Shown here: positions 1 through 6,675 of the stretch, in pieces | Layout: each line of letters begins with the position of its first letter | Position numbering within the stretch: the first letter of the stretch is position 1 | Assembly (NCBI GenBank): GCA_002432555.1 | Contig: DJFO01000158.1 | Coordinates: forward strand, 1-6,890 | Length of the DNA stretch: 6,890 bases | From: Marinagarivorans sp. UBA5870 | Lineage (GTDB): Bacteria; Pseudomonadota; Gammaproteobacteria; Pseudomonadales; Cellvibrionaceae | Direction of reading: 5' to 3' | Made by a program: the position numbers and the translations under genes | The notes under the pieces: model-generated | Told to the model about the DNA's origin: nothing | What the model saw: the letters and a program-made list of their open reading frames with translations, nothing else | Databases searched by the model: none

Positions 1-1122
1 GGCGTAGCCGTGTCCCATATTGCCCACCAGCCCTCTGAGCTCCATTGTCAACAGAGCGGCCATCAGTTCGCCAGCGCCGAGACCAGTGCGCTCGACCAGG
101 TGATCGAGGCTGACCGGATCATAGCCCAATTCACCGAGGATGCGACCTTCGTGTTCATTATCCACGAGCTCCTCAGCGATTTTCTGGGCCGCACCTGCCG
201 GGTCCTGCACCTCTTGCCATTTCAGGGAAAGAAACCCCTGCAACTCCTCGACCACGTCATGAGCGGTTTCTACGAGTTTGGCTCCGTCTCTGATCAAGGC
301 ATGGCAGCCGCGGCTCAGCGGATTATGAATGGAGCCGGGGATCGCAAAAACTTCCCGATTTTGCTGCAACGCATAGCGCGCGGTAATGAGGGAGCCGCTC
401 TTGACCGCCGCCTCAACCACCAGAACACCGAGGCTCAAGCCGCTGATAATCCGGTTGCGCTGAGGAAAATTCGCCGGCAGCGGTTGCACCCCCAGCGGGA
501 ATTCAGTCACTACCACGCCGCCGGTAGCCACTATTTCCTGCGCGATTTGGTGGTGGCGCTGCGGGTAGATTTGGTCAATGCCTGTGCCGAGCACGGCGAT
601 GGTTTTGCCGTTGGCCGCTAAGGCTCCCTGATGAGCCGCGACATCGACACCTAAGGCGAGGCCACTGGTGATCGTCACCCCCGCGGCGGCGAGTTCACGG
701 GCAAACTGGACTGCATTGTCGCGTCCGCCGGGAGTGGGGCTGCGGCTACCGACGACTGCGATTTGGGGGAGCGAAAGGACCGCAGGGTCGCCCCAGACGT
801 AGAGCAGCGGCGGTGCACGCCTTATTTCCCGCAACAATTGCGGATAGTGTTCACTGTGGGTGTCCAGCAGATGGATGTTGTGGTCGTGCAACCAAACGAG
901 ATCGCGCCGAACCTGACGCATGACGGCGCTGCGCTCGCCGTGTTCGCGATAGTCCATCAGAACGTCGCAAGCCGCTGCGGACAAAACCTTGGAGATTACG
1001 TCTATGGGCGCTTCCAGAGCCGTATTGAGGATTGGGAATTCGTCCAGCAGTCGCCAATAGGTACCGGATCCGGTTTCGGGCAGACGCTGAAGCAGGAGGA
1101 TTTGTTCTATGGAAGTCAACAT
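1..1122 (-). CDS. dprA: DNA processing protein DprA (Smf), 3' end cut by window edge
   Basis: DprA binds single-stranded DNA in the cytoplasm and loads RecA onto it, protecting DNA taken up during natural transformation. Homologues also occur in species not known to be competent. The frame is open for 374 codons from ATG 1122 to the window edge. A helix-hairpin-like N-terminal region (about 1-75) precedes the Rossmann-like domain. That domain shows VVGSRSPTPGG (123-133), TSGLALGVD (152-160), GTGIDQIYPQRH (179-190), NFPQRNRIISGLS (218-230), KSGSLITAR (241-249) and FAIPGSIHNPLSRG (259-272). A C-terminal winged-helix (DML1-like) segment covers about 325-374. The E. coli protein is also about 374 residues, so only a few residues and the stop should be missing. 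An in-frame TAG lies 13 codons upstream and ATG 1122 is the first start after it; its Shine-Dalgarno is weak. The gene lies 145 bp behind the tsaP-like gene on the same strand, beyond that gene's terminator, so it probably has its own promoter. Identification is secure; competence in this organism is not shown. Confidence 0.97.
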   Translation of the reverse strand, partial: MLTSIEQILLLQRLPETGSGTYWRLLDEFPILNTALEAPIDVISKVLSAAACDVLMDYREHGERSAVMRQVRRDLVWLHDHNIHLLDTHSEHYPQLLREIRRAPPLLYVWGDPAVLSLPQIAVVGSRSPTPGGRDNAVQFARELAAAGVTITSGLALGVDVAAHQGALAANGKTIAVLGTGIDQIYPQRHHQIAQEIVATGGVVVTEFPLGVQPLPANFPQRNRIISGLSLGVLVVEAAVKSGSLITARYALQQNREVFAIPGSIHNPLSRGCHALIRDGAKLVETAHDVVEELQGFLSLKWQEVQDPAGAAQKIAEELVDNEHEGRILGELGYDPVSLDHLVERTGLGAGELMAALLTMELRGLVGNMGHGYA

Positions 1123-1155
1123 GACATCGTCCGTGAAACGGGTTGAACTGCGTTT

Positions 1156-1185
1156 AGCCTAGCAGCAAGTGGAGGGCCGTGTCAC
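1156..1185 (-). promoter_or_regulatory. weak candidate promoter for dprA
   Basis: Read on the minus strand, GTGACA (1185-1180) matches the sigma-70 -35 box at five of six positions. It is followed after 18 nt by TAGGCT (1161-1156), which matches the -10 box at only three of six. It lies 34 nt before the dprA ATG and downstream of the tsaP terminator, where a dprA promoter is expected. The poor -10 makes this tentative. dprA could instead be served by readthrough from the upstream gene. Confidence 0.2.
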
Positions 1186-1202
1186 CGAGTGTGCGGCGCT
1201 CC

Positions 1203-1227
1203 GGGTGTACAGCATCAGGGTACACCC
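1203..1227. repeat. perfect 8-bp inverted repeat in front of dprA
   Basis: GGGTGTAC (1203-1210) and GTACACCC (1220-1227) are exact reverse complements around a 9-nt loop. No T-run follows on either strand, so this is not a typical intrinsic terminator. On the minus strand it comes immediately after the tsaP terminator and about 80 nt before the dprA start. It could be an operator, a hairpin that reinforces termination or protects the 3' end, or chance. The sequence does not decide between these. Confidence 0.6.
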
Positions 1228-1229
1228 AT

Positions 1230-1258
1230 AAAAGAAAAGCCCCGTTTAGGCGGGGCTT
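1230..1258 (-). terminator. Rho-independent terminator of the tsaP-like gene
   Basis: On the minus strand, AAGCCCCG (1258-1251) pairs perfectly with CGGGGCTT (1244-1237) around a 6-nt loop. The T-rich tail TTTTCTTT follows, overlapping the end of the stem (1238-1231). The stem begins only 9 nt after the TGA stop of the LysM gene (1270-1268). This is the classic GC-stem plus T-tract form. It should end most tsaP transcripts before dprA. Confidence 0.9.
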
Positions 1259-1267
1259 CGGGCAACT

Positions 1268-2290
1268 TCAAGGGTTGCGCACGAGATCCTTAATCGCCAA
1301 GGGTCTGTCGGCTTCGAGCACGAGTCCGAGGCTGAGTTTTTCAAAGGTGCGGAAAACCATCACCAGACCGGCGCGTTCATCCGGCAGGGTAACCTTATCG
1401 CCCTTTACCCTATCGGTTACGGTGCCGCCACGCTTGTAGACCGCGAGAACGTTACCCACTTGCATGCCTTCGCGGTCGCCGCGATTGATTACCACCACGT
1501 CCATCTTACCGACCTGGGTGACTCCGCCTTCCACGGCGATAATGTTGGCATTGACCTCACCGTCGGGAGCCGAGGGGAAGAAGGTGGAATCCACCGCGCG
1601 CTCCTCCTCGCTCAACAGCCGGTCGCCCACGCGTACCTCCTCTGTAGTGCGCGTCATCAACAAAGTGGCAATGTCACCCTCGAGGGCGCGCATCTTACCG
1701 GAGCCTATATCGATCGCCTGAATGCCCAAGAGGTCGCCGGTCACCGGATCGACATAAGTATCTCCCTTACGATAAACGCCGTAAACGGAAACTTCCGTAT
1801 CAAATTCGCCGCGTGCATAGAGGCGGTCGCCCTTGCCCAGCACCAGGCGCTTAGCCTCCCCGGACACAACGTGCGGCGCCCGCTCCAGCTCCTCCGCGGT
1901 CACGATGCGGCTGCGCGAGAGGAAATTGTTGATCTTGTCGAGCGGGATGGAAGGAATGGCTTCACCGCTGTCGAGCGTCCGTATCTGTGGTGAAAGTTTC
2001 ACGACACGGTTGGAAGTGTCCACTACCACCCGCGGTTTACCATCGAAATAGACCAGGCGAATCACGTCGCCGGGATAAATCAAATGCGGGTTTTCAATTT
2101 GCGGGTTGACATGCCAGATCTCGGGCCACATCCACGGATTGCTGAGGAAGGTATTGGAAATATCCCAGAGCGTGTCCCCTTTTACGACAATGTGTTGCTC
2201 GGGGTAGTTAGCTCGTAATTCCGGTTCTTCGGCTATGGCCTGACTGAGCAGCAAGTATGCGCACAGCAATCCCAAGATGCGGTTTTTCAT
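1268..2290 (-). CDS. tsaP: LysM-domain periplasmic protein, TsaP-like (type IV pilus secretin-associated)
   Basis: Exported 340-residue protein. An N-terminal signal peptide (basic MKNR, then a hydrophobic stretch to residue 20, AIA|EE) suggests signal peptidase I cleavage after residue 20. Cys10 has no lipobox, so it is not a lipoprotein. A LysM peptidoglycan-binding domain covers about 33-81, with HIVVKGDTLWDIS (33-45), NPWMWPEIWHVNPQI (51-65) and HLIYPGDVIRLV (69-80). The C-terminal half, including MDVVVINRGDREGMQVGNV (263-281), resembles the FlgT-C-type domain that accompanies LysM in this family. The family member next to dprA and def in Pseudomonas aeruginosa (PA0020) is the TsaP homologue. 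TsaP anchors the PilQ secretin to peptidoglycan in Neisseria and Myxococcus; its loss had little effect on pili in Pseudomonas as I recall it. Start ATG 2290 is supported by AGGA 8 nt upstream. It is divergent from def and followed by its own terminator. A LysM periplasmic protein is certain; the TsaP role is inferred from family and context. Confidence 0.93.
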   Translation of the reverse strand: MKNRILGLLCAYLLLSQAIAEEPELRANYPEQHIVVKGDTLWDISNTFLSNPWMWPEIWHVNPQIENPHLIYPGDVIRLVYFDGKPRVVVDTSNRVVKLSPQIRTLDSGEAIPSIPLDKINNFLSRSRIVTAEELERAPHVVSGEAKRLVLGKGDRLYARGEFDTEVSVYGVYRKGDTYVDPVTGDLLGIQAIDIGSGKMRALEGDIATLLMTRTTEEVRVGDRLLSEEERAVDSTFFPSAPDGEVNANIIAVEGGVTQVGKMDVVVINRGDREGMQVGNVLAVYKRGGTVTDRVKGDKVTLPDERAGLVMVFRTFEKLSLGLVLEADRPLAIKDLVRNP

Positions 2291-2298
2291 ATCAACGG

Positions 2299-2302
2299 TC
2301 CT
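2299..2302 (-). promoter_or_regulatory. ribosome binding site of the tsaP-like gene
   Basis: AGGA on the minus strand lies 8 nt before the ATG at 2290. This is a good spacing and fixes that codon as the start, in agreement with the signal peptide beginning there. Confidence 0.65.
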
Positions 2303-2333
2303 GTACCATACGGCCCTAGAGAAGTAATGAGTT

Positions 2334-2363
2334 ATTATAATAGTCGAATGCTGCTGCGTTGAC
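2334..2363 (-). promoter_or_regulatory. candidate promoter of the tsaP-like gene
   Basis: On the minus strand a perfect -10 hexamer TATAAT (2339-2334) sits in an AT-rich patch 43 nt before the ATG. The corresponding -35 position (18-nt spacer, GTCAAC, 2363-2358) matches the sigma-70 consensus poorly and no TGn extension is present. The promoter is therefore either moderate or activator-dependent. The same patch also reads TATAAT on the plus strand (2336-2341), so direction cannot be assigned with certainty. Confidence 0.45.
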
Positions 2364-2389
2364 AGCCAGAGTTGGGGAGGGGAAATTCC

Positions 2390-2417
2390 TTGATAACTAT
2401 TGGCTGATCATTATGTT
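2390..2417 (+). promoter_or_regulatory. candidate promoter of the def-fmt-rsmB-trkA-trkH operon
   Basis: TTGATA (2390-2395, five of six matches to the -35 box) is separated by 16 nt from TATGTT (2412-2417, four of six matches to the -10 box). It would start RNA near 2424, giving a leader of about 40 nt before the def ATG at 2463. A competing -35, a perfect TTGACA, lies at 2359-2364, but the hexamer 17 nt after it (GAAATT, 2382-2387) is poor. The region surely holds the operon promoter; which element is used is uncertain. Confidence 0.4.
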
Positions 2418-2462
2418 AGCAGCGAGATTTCCATATTTACTAGAAGTTTGTCACAAAGGCCG

Positions 2463-2966
2463 ATGGCACAATTAACCATACTGCATTTTCCCGACCCGCG
2501 CCTGCGCACCCACGCCAAACCCGTGCAGCAGGTTGACGATCGCATCCGTAAGTTGATCGATGACATGTTTGAAACCATGTACGCAGCGCCCGGTGTGGGC
2601 CTGGCTGCGACCCAGGTCAACGTCCACGAGCAAGTCGTCGTCATTGACGTTTCGGACAACCGCGACCAGCCGCTGGTATTCATCAACCCAGCGATAGAGG
2701 TGCTCGACGAAACCTTATTTGACTACGAAGAGGGATGCCTGAGCGTGCCGGGGTTTTATGAAAAAATCACCCGCCCGCGCCATGTTCGGGTCACGGCGCT
2801 GGATCGCAATGGCGATCCCTTCACCTTGGAACCGGAAGGCCTGCTCGCCGTGTGCATTCAACACGAGTGCGACCACCTGAACGGCAAGCTCTTTGTCGAC
2901 TATCTCTCCAACCTCAAACGCCAACGGATCCGCAGCAAGCTCGAGAAGCAGCGCAACGAATCCTGA
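2463..2966 (+). CDS. def: peptide deformylase
   Basis: Cytosolic metalloenzyme that removes the formyl group from N-terminal formyl-methionine of nascent proteins at the ribosome, normally with Fe2+. The protein has 167 residues (E. coli 169) and shows all three family motifs: GVGLAATQ (44-51), EGCLS (90-94) and QHECDHL (133-139). Metal ligands are Cys92, His134 and His138, with catalytic Glu135 and Gln51. ATG 2463 is chosen because the product then begins [15 protein letters not shown], which lines up with the E. coli N-terminus. The frame stays open to a TTG at 2400, but the extra 21 residues do not resemble the family. AAGG (2456-2459) gives a Shine-Dalgarno only 3 nt before the start, closer than usual. 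It is first in the operon, 16 bp before fmt, the gene for the opposing formylation step. Identification is secure. Confidence 0.98.
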   Translation: MAQLTILHFPDPRLRTHAKPVQQVDDRIRKLIDDMFETMYAAPGVGLAATQVNVHEQVVVIDVSDNRDQPLVFINPAIEVLDETLFDYEEGCLSVPGFYEKITRPRHVRVTALDRNGDPFTLEPEGLLAVCIQHECDHLNGKLFVDYLSNLKRQRIRSKLEKQRNES

Positions 2967-2982
2967 GTAAAGCGGGGAACCC

Positions 2983-3939
2983 ATGGCCACTAGTGGGCTG
3001 AAGATCGTATTTGCCGGCACGCCCGAGTTTGCCGCCGTTCACCTACAGGCGCTGCTCGGCAGTGCCCACCAAATCGTCGCTGTCTACACCCAGCCGGATC
3101 GGCCGGCGGGCCGCGGCAAAAAGATTCAGGCCGGACCAGTCAAACAGGTGGCACTCGAGGCGGGTTTGCCGGTCGAGCAGCCGGTGTCCCTGAAGGATCC
3201 TGCTGCCCAGGCGGGCCTTGCGGCTTGGCATCCCGATGTGATGGTGGTGGTGGCCTATGGTCTGCTGTTGCCGCAGGCCGTGCTGGATATTCCCCGGTTG
3301 GGCTGCATCAATGTGCACGCCTCTCTCCTGCCGCGCTGGCGTGGTGCGGCACCTATCCAGCGCGCGATCGAGGCGGGTGATCCGGCCACCGCCATCACCA
3401 TTATGCAAATGGATGCGGGACTCGATACCGGCCCCATGTTGCTCAGCCGCCCCTGTGCCATTGCGCCAGAGGACACCGCGGCCAGCCTGTTTGATCGACT
3501 TGCGGGTATTGGGCCCACCGCGCTGCTGGAGGCACTCGACCAATTGGCCGACGGCACTGCCAAGCCCGTGCCGCAGGACGAGCGGCAAGCGACCTATGCT
3601 CGGAAAATCACTAAAGAAGAAGCAGCGCTCGACTGGTCCCTGCCCGCCGCCGTGCTTGAACGGCGTACCCGGGCCTTTTTCCCCTTCCCCGTTGCTTTTA
3701 CCTTAAGTCAGGGAGAAAACCTACGGATCCATTTAGCCCAAGCGGAAGTACAGCCGCACAAAGCGGTTCCGGGCAGCATAATATCGGCGGACCAAACGAT
3801 CCTTGTCGCCTGCGGCCAGGGCACTGCCCTGCGCCTCTTATCGCTCCAGTTGCCGGGTAAAAAGGTGATGGCCGCGCGGGAGCTGTTGAACGGTGCCGCG
3901 GACCGTTTTCGCCCCGGCACAGTCTTGGGCGGCTCGTGA
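2983..3939 (+). CDS. fmt: methionyl-tRNA formyltransferase
   Basis: Transfers a formyl group from 10-formyl-tetrahydrofolate to methionyl-initiator tRNA in the cytoplasm, the step that Def later reverses on protein. The protein has 318 residues (E. coli 315). The N-terminal formyltransferase domain (about 6-205) shows IVFAGTPEFAAVHLQALL (8-25), TQPDRPAGRGKK (36-47), then GCINVHASLLPRWRGAAPIQ (107-126). Catalytic Asn110, His112 and Asp148 are present, the Asp inside MQMDAGLDTGPML. The C-terminal tRNA-binding domain (about 206-318) shows ATYARKITKEEAALDW and LLSLQLPGKKVMAARELL. The purine-rich run AGCGGGGAA just before ATG 2983 serves as a weak Shine-Dalgarno. It starts 16 bp after def and its TGA overlaps the rsmB start. 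Nothing is unusual. Confidence 0.98.
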   Translation: MATSGLKIVFAGTPEFAAVHLQALLGSAHQIVAVYTQPDRPAGRGKKIQAGPVKQVALEAGLPVEQPVSLKDPAAQAGLAAWHPDVMVVVAYGLLLPQAVLDIPRLGCINVHASLLPRWRGAAPIQRAIEAGDPATAITIMQMDAGLDTGPMLLSRPCAIAPEDTAASLFDRLAGIGPTALLEALDQLADGTAKPVPQDERQATYARKITKEEAALDWSLPAAVLERRTRAFFPFPVAFTLSQGENLRIHLAQAEVQPHKAVPGSIISADQTILVACGQGTALRLLSLQLPGKKVMAARELLNGAADRFRPGTVLGGS

Positions 3940-5228
3940 ACACCCGCACCCTGGCTGCCCGCTTTCTGGCGGAGGTGTTGCGCGGTGACAAGTCCCTCGC
4001 CGCCCTGCCTCCCTATCCCCAACTGAGTTCACCGGACCGCGCCCTGGTGCAGGAGCTGTGTTACGGCGTCTGCCGAATGTACCAGCGCCTGGAGGGCATG
4101 TTGCAGCAGCTACTGCCCAAGCCGCTGAAGGCTAAGGATGCTGACGTGCACGCCCTGCTCCTCCTCGGCCTTTATCAGCTGTTTTTTACCCGTATTCCCG
4201 ACCACGCCGCCATAAGCGCCACCGTCGAGGCGGCGGCAGACCTGAAAAAAGTCTGGGCCAAAGGCCTGCTCAACGGTGTGTTGCGGAACGCCCAGCGCCG
4301 CCGAGAAGAACTCTCCGAAGCGGGCGCCGCGAATCCCGCAGAAGTGTACAGCCACCCGCTCTGGCTGATCGATGAAGTGCGGCGCGCTTGGCCCGACCAA
4401 TGGCACGAGGTTTTGTTGGCGAACAATCAGCACCCCCCCTTCACCTTGCGCGTCAACCGACGGCAGAGCGACCGCGGCCGCTACCTTTCCAGCCTAAAGG
4501 GCACGGCGATCGCGCGCGAGGGCGAATTCGCGCCGGATGCGATTACTTTGGCTCAGGCGCTGCCGGTACAGGATCTACCCGGGTTCGCCGCCGGCGCGGT
4601 CAGTGTGCAAGATGAGGCGGCGCAGCTGGCGGCTGGCCTGCTGGCGCTGGCGCCGGGGCTGCGGGTACTCGATGCCTGCAGCGCGCCGGGCGGCAAAACG
4701 TGTCACATGTTGGAGCGCGAGCCCGCTCTCGCCGAAGTGGTGGCGCTGGACGTGGATGAGGCGCGATTGGCCCGGGTGCGGGACAACTTACAGCGCCTCC
4801 AGTTAGAGGCGAACCTGCGAACGGCCGACGCCAGCCGCCCGGAAGAGTGGTGGGACGGCAGACCCTTCGACCGAATCCTGCTCGACGCGCCTTGCTCCGC
4901 CACCGGCGTGATCCGCCGGCACCCGGATATTAAGTTGCTGCGGCGCCCCAGTGATATTGATAAGCTTGCCGGCTTACAGTTGCGGCTGCTTGAGCGTCTG
5001 TGGCCCACCCTGAAGCCGGGCGGATTGCTGGTCTACGCCACCTGCTCGATACTGCCGCAGGAGAACCACAAGCTGGTCGACCGTTTCGTCGGCGCGACGC
5101 ACGATGCCGAGCATCTGCCGATCGAGGCGCCCTGGGGAGTCGTTTGCACGTTCGGTCGGCAGCTCCTGCCGCAGGAGGCCGGCCACGACGGATTTTACTA
5201 CGCGCTCTTGCGCAAGCGCCCTGTCTAA
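3936..5228 (+). CDS. rsmB: 16S rRNA (cytosine-967-C5)-methyltransferase RsmB
   Basis: SAM-dependent enzyme that makes m5C at position 967 of 16S rRNA in the small ribosomal subunit. The protein has 430 residues (E. coli 429). An N-terminal NusB-like RNA-binding domain covers about 1-140 (LAEVLRGDKSL, DRALVQELCYGV, HAAISATVEAA, KGLLNGVLRN). The Rossmann methyltransferase domain has the SAM loop LDACSAPGGKT (245-255), acidic LDVDE (271-275), the DAPCSATGVIRRHPDIK motif with Cys320, and YATCS with Cys370. These two cysteines are the pair used by RNA m5C methyltransferases, the second as nucleophile. The C-terminal GHDGFYYALLRK is typical. The start is GTG 3936, overlapping the fmt stop in GTGA, which points to translational coupling. 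Identification is secure. Confidence 0.98.
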   Translation: MNTRTLAARFLAEVLRGDKSLAALPPYPQLSSPDRALVQELCYGVCRMYQRLEGMLQQLLPKPLKAKDADVHALLLLGLYQLFFTRIPDHAAISATVEAAADLKKVWAKGLLNGVLRNAQRRREELSEAGAANPAEVYSHPLWLIDEVRRAWPDQWHEVLLANNQHPPFTLRVNRRQSDRGRYLSSLKGTAIAREGEFAPDAITLAQALPVQDLPGFAAGAVSVQDEAAQLAAGLLALAPGLRVLDACSAPGGKTCHMLEREPALAEVVALDVDEARLARVRDNLQRLQLEANLRTADASRPEEWWDGRPFDRILLDAPCSATGVIRRHPDIKLLRRPSDIDKLAGLQLRLLERLWPTLKPGGLLVYATCSILPQENHKLVDRFVGATHDAEHLPIEAPWGVVCTFGRQLLPQEAGHDGFYYALLRKRPV

Positions 5229-5230
5229 CG

Positions 5231-5240
5231 GTGGCGCCAC
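5231..5240. repeat. 10-bp perfect palindrome between rsmB and trkA
   Basis: GTGGCGCCAC is its own reverse complement and begins 2 nt after the rsmB stop. As RNA it has no loop to speak of and no T-run follows, so it is not a terminator. It may be a protein-binding site or chance, since GC-rich palindromes are common in this base composition. Confidence 0.4.
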
Positions 5241-5251
5241 CGCGACCTTAC

Positions 5252-5267
5252 AAAGGTTGATCCAACC
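5252..5267 (+). promoter_or_regulatory. likely trkA ribosome binding site with overlapping stem-loop
   Basis: AAAGG (5252-5256) is the only Shine-Dalgarno-like sequence before trkA but lies 14 nt from the ATG, longer than the usual 5-9. GGTTG (5255-5259) pairs with CAACC (5263-5267) around a 3-nt loop. The stem therefore uses the two G residues of the site and lies between it and the start. Folding would hide part of the site. Whether it regulates anything is unknown. Confidence 0.35.
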
Positions 5268-5270
5268 ACA

Positions 5271-6674
5271 ATGAAAATCGTTATTCTCGGCGCCGGCCAA
5301 GTGGGCGGCACCCTCGCGACCAATCTCTCCAGCGAAGCCAATGACATCACCGTTGTCGATCGCAATGAAACTTTCTTGCGGGAATTGCGCGACCGCATCG
5401 ACATAGGAGTGGTCTGCGGCCATGCGTCCCACCCGTCGGTGCTGCGCGAGGCCGGCGCCGAGGACGCCGACATGCTGATCGCCGTCACCAGCGACGACGA
5501 GATCAACATGGTTGCCTGCCAGATCGCTCACAGCCTCTTCCATACGCCAACTAAAATCGCCCGGATTCGCTCGCAGGAGTACGCCGCCTATCCGGGCATG
5601 TTCCGCAAGGACGGACTGCCGGTGGACGTCATCATCAGCCCCGAGCAAATCGTGTCCAATTACATCTATCGCCTGGTGGAACAGCCAGGCGCACTGCAGG
5701 TGGTGGACTTCGCCGACGGCCGTGTTCAACTGGTCGCGGTGCGAGCCTATTACGGCGGCCCCCTGGTGGGCCAGGAACTGCGGTTTCTGCGCAAACACAT
5801 GCCCAACGTCGACACCCGGGTTGCGGCGATCTATCGCCGCAACCACGCGATCACCCCGCGGGGAACCACGGTCATAGAGGCGGATGACGAGGTATTTTTC
5901 ATCGCCGCCCGGGAGGATATCCGAGCGGTTATGAGCGAGCTGCGCCGCCTCGACCGACCCTATAAGCGGGTGGTGATCGCCGGCGGCGGCAACATCGGAC
6001 TCAGCCTTGCCGCCCAATTGGAGGAGCGCTATTCGGTCAAACTGATCGAGTACAACGAGAAACGCGCGGCGTTTCTCGCGGAAAAGTTGCGCCATACCAT
6101 AGTCCTGCAGGGCAGCGCTTCGGACAAAGATCTGCTGCTCGAGGAAAACGTGGAAGACACCGACGTATTTCTCGCGGTCACTAACAGCGACGAGGCCAAC
6201 ATCATGTCTTCCATGCTTGCCAAACGCCTGGGCGCGCGCAAGGTGTTGACCCTCATCGGTAATCCCGCCTACGTGGACCTGGTGCAGGGCGGCGAGATCG
6301 ACATCGCCATCTCGCCCCAACAGGCGACCATCGGCAGCCTGCTCACCCACGTGCGGCGCGGCGATATAGTAAATGTGCACTCCTTGCGCCGCGGTGCCGC
6401 CGAGGCCATAGAGGTGATCGCCCACGGCGACAGCAAAAGCTCGAAAGTGGTTGGGCGCACCGTCGAGGACATAGACCTGCCCGAGGGGGCCACCATAGGC
6501 GCCATAGTGCGCGGTAAAAAAACGGAAAACGGGGGCAACGGCGGTTACGAAGTGTTAATTGCCCACGACGATACGCGCATCGAATCCGGCGACCACGTGA
6601 TCTTGTTTCTGGTCGACAAACGATTTACCCGGGACATAGAGCGGCTGTTCCAAGTGGGTTTCACTTTCTTCTAA
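5271..6674 (+). CDS. trkA: Trk potassium uptake system, NAD-binding regulatory subunit TrkA
   Basis: Peripheral cytosolic subunit that binds NAD(H) and adenine nucleotides and gates the TrkH/TrkG potassium channel at the inner membrane. The protein has 467 residues (E. coli 458), built as two tandem RCK halves. The first nucleotide-binding fold starts with [12 protein letters not shown] (5-16) and ends its second strand in acidic VVDRN (28-32). An RCK-C domain (about 140-225) follows. The second fold starts with [17 protein letters not shown] (234-250), with LIEYNEKRA at 258-266. A second RCK-C domain (about 370-455) closes the protein. Relative to E. coli, a Gly/Asn-rich stretch ([10 protein letters not shown], 416-425) appears inserted in the last domain. 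The frame is 42 bp behind rsmB and its stop is 1 bp before trkH, so regulator and channel are made together. Start ATG 5271 begins right at the Rossmann strand. Identification is secure. Confidence 0.98.
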   Translation: MKIVILGAGQVGGTLATNLSSEANDITVVDRNETFLRELRDRIDIGVVCGHASHPSVLREAGAEDADMLIAVTSDDEINMVACQIAHSLFHTPTKIARIRSQEYAAYPGMFRKDGLPVDVIISPEQIVSNYIYRLVEQPGALQVVDFADGRVQLVAVRAYYGGPLVGQELRFLRKHMPNVDTRVAAIYRRNHAITPRGTTVIEADDEVFFIAAREDIRAVMSELRRLDRPYKRVVIAGGGNIGLSLAAQLEERYSVKLIEYNEKRAAFLAEKLRHTIVLQGSASDKDLLLEENVEDTDVFLAVTNSDEANIMSSMLAKRLGARKVLTLIGNPAYVDLVQGGEIDIAISPQQATIGSLLTHVRRGDIVNVHSLRRGAAEAIEVIAHGDSKSSKVVGRTVEDIDLPEGATIGAIVRGKKTENGGNGGYEVLIAHDDTRIESGDHVILFLVDKRFTRDIERLFQVGFTFF

Positions 6675-6675
6675 G

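Noticed and set aside
158..166. TTATCCACG, close to a DnaA box, noted because this gene block lies near the replication origin in some relatives.
   Set aside because: It is a single site inside the dprA coding sequence, with no cluster of similar sites and no AT-rich unwinding region. It most likely reflects codon content.
10..621. A 203-codon plus-strand frame, and a second one at 763-1146, opposite dprA.
   Set aside because: Both are antisense to dprA, whose frame is open throughout with all motifs. Neither translation resembles a known family.
1460..1993. A 177-codon plus-strand frame inside the LysM gene.
   Set aside because: It is antisense to the tsaP-like gene, which has a signal peptide, LysM domain, ribosome binding site and terminator. 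The antisense product has no recognisable domain.
2390..2410. TTGAT followed by TGATCA, considered as an FNR/CRP-type operator.
   Set aside because: Half-site spacing and sequence do not match TTGAT-N4-ATCAA or the CRP consensus.
4974..6425. A 483-codon open frame on the minus strand opposite trkA and the end of rsmB.
   Set aside because: It lies antisense to two genes with full family motifs. Its product is rich in His, Gln, Gly and Val with no recognisable domain, and it reads like the mirror of a GC-rich coding strand. Long antisense frames are expected at this GC content.
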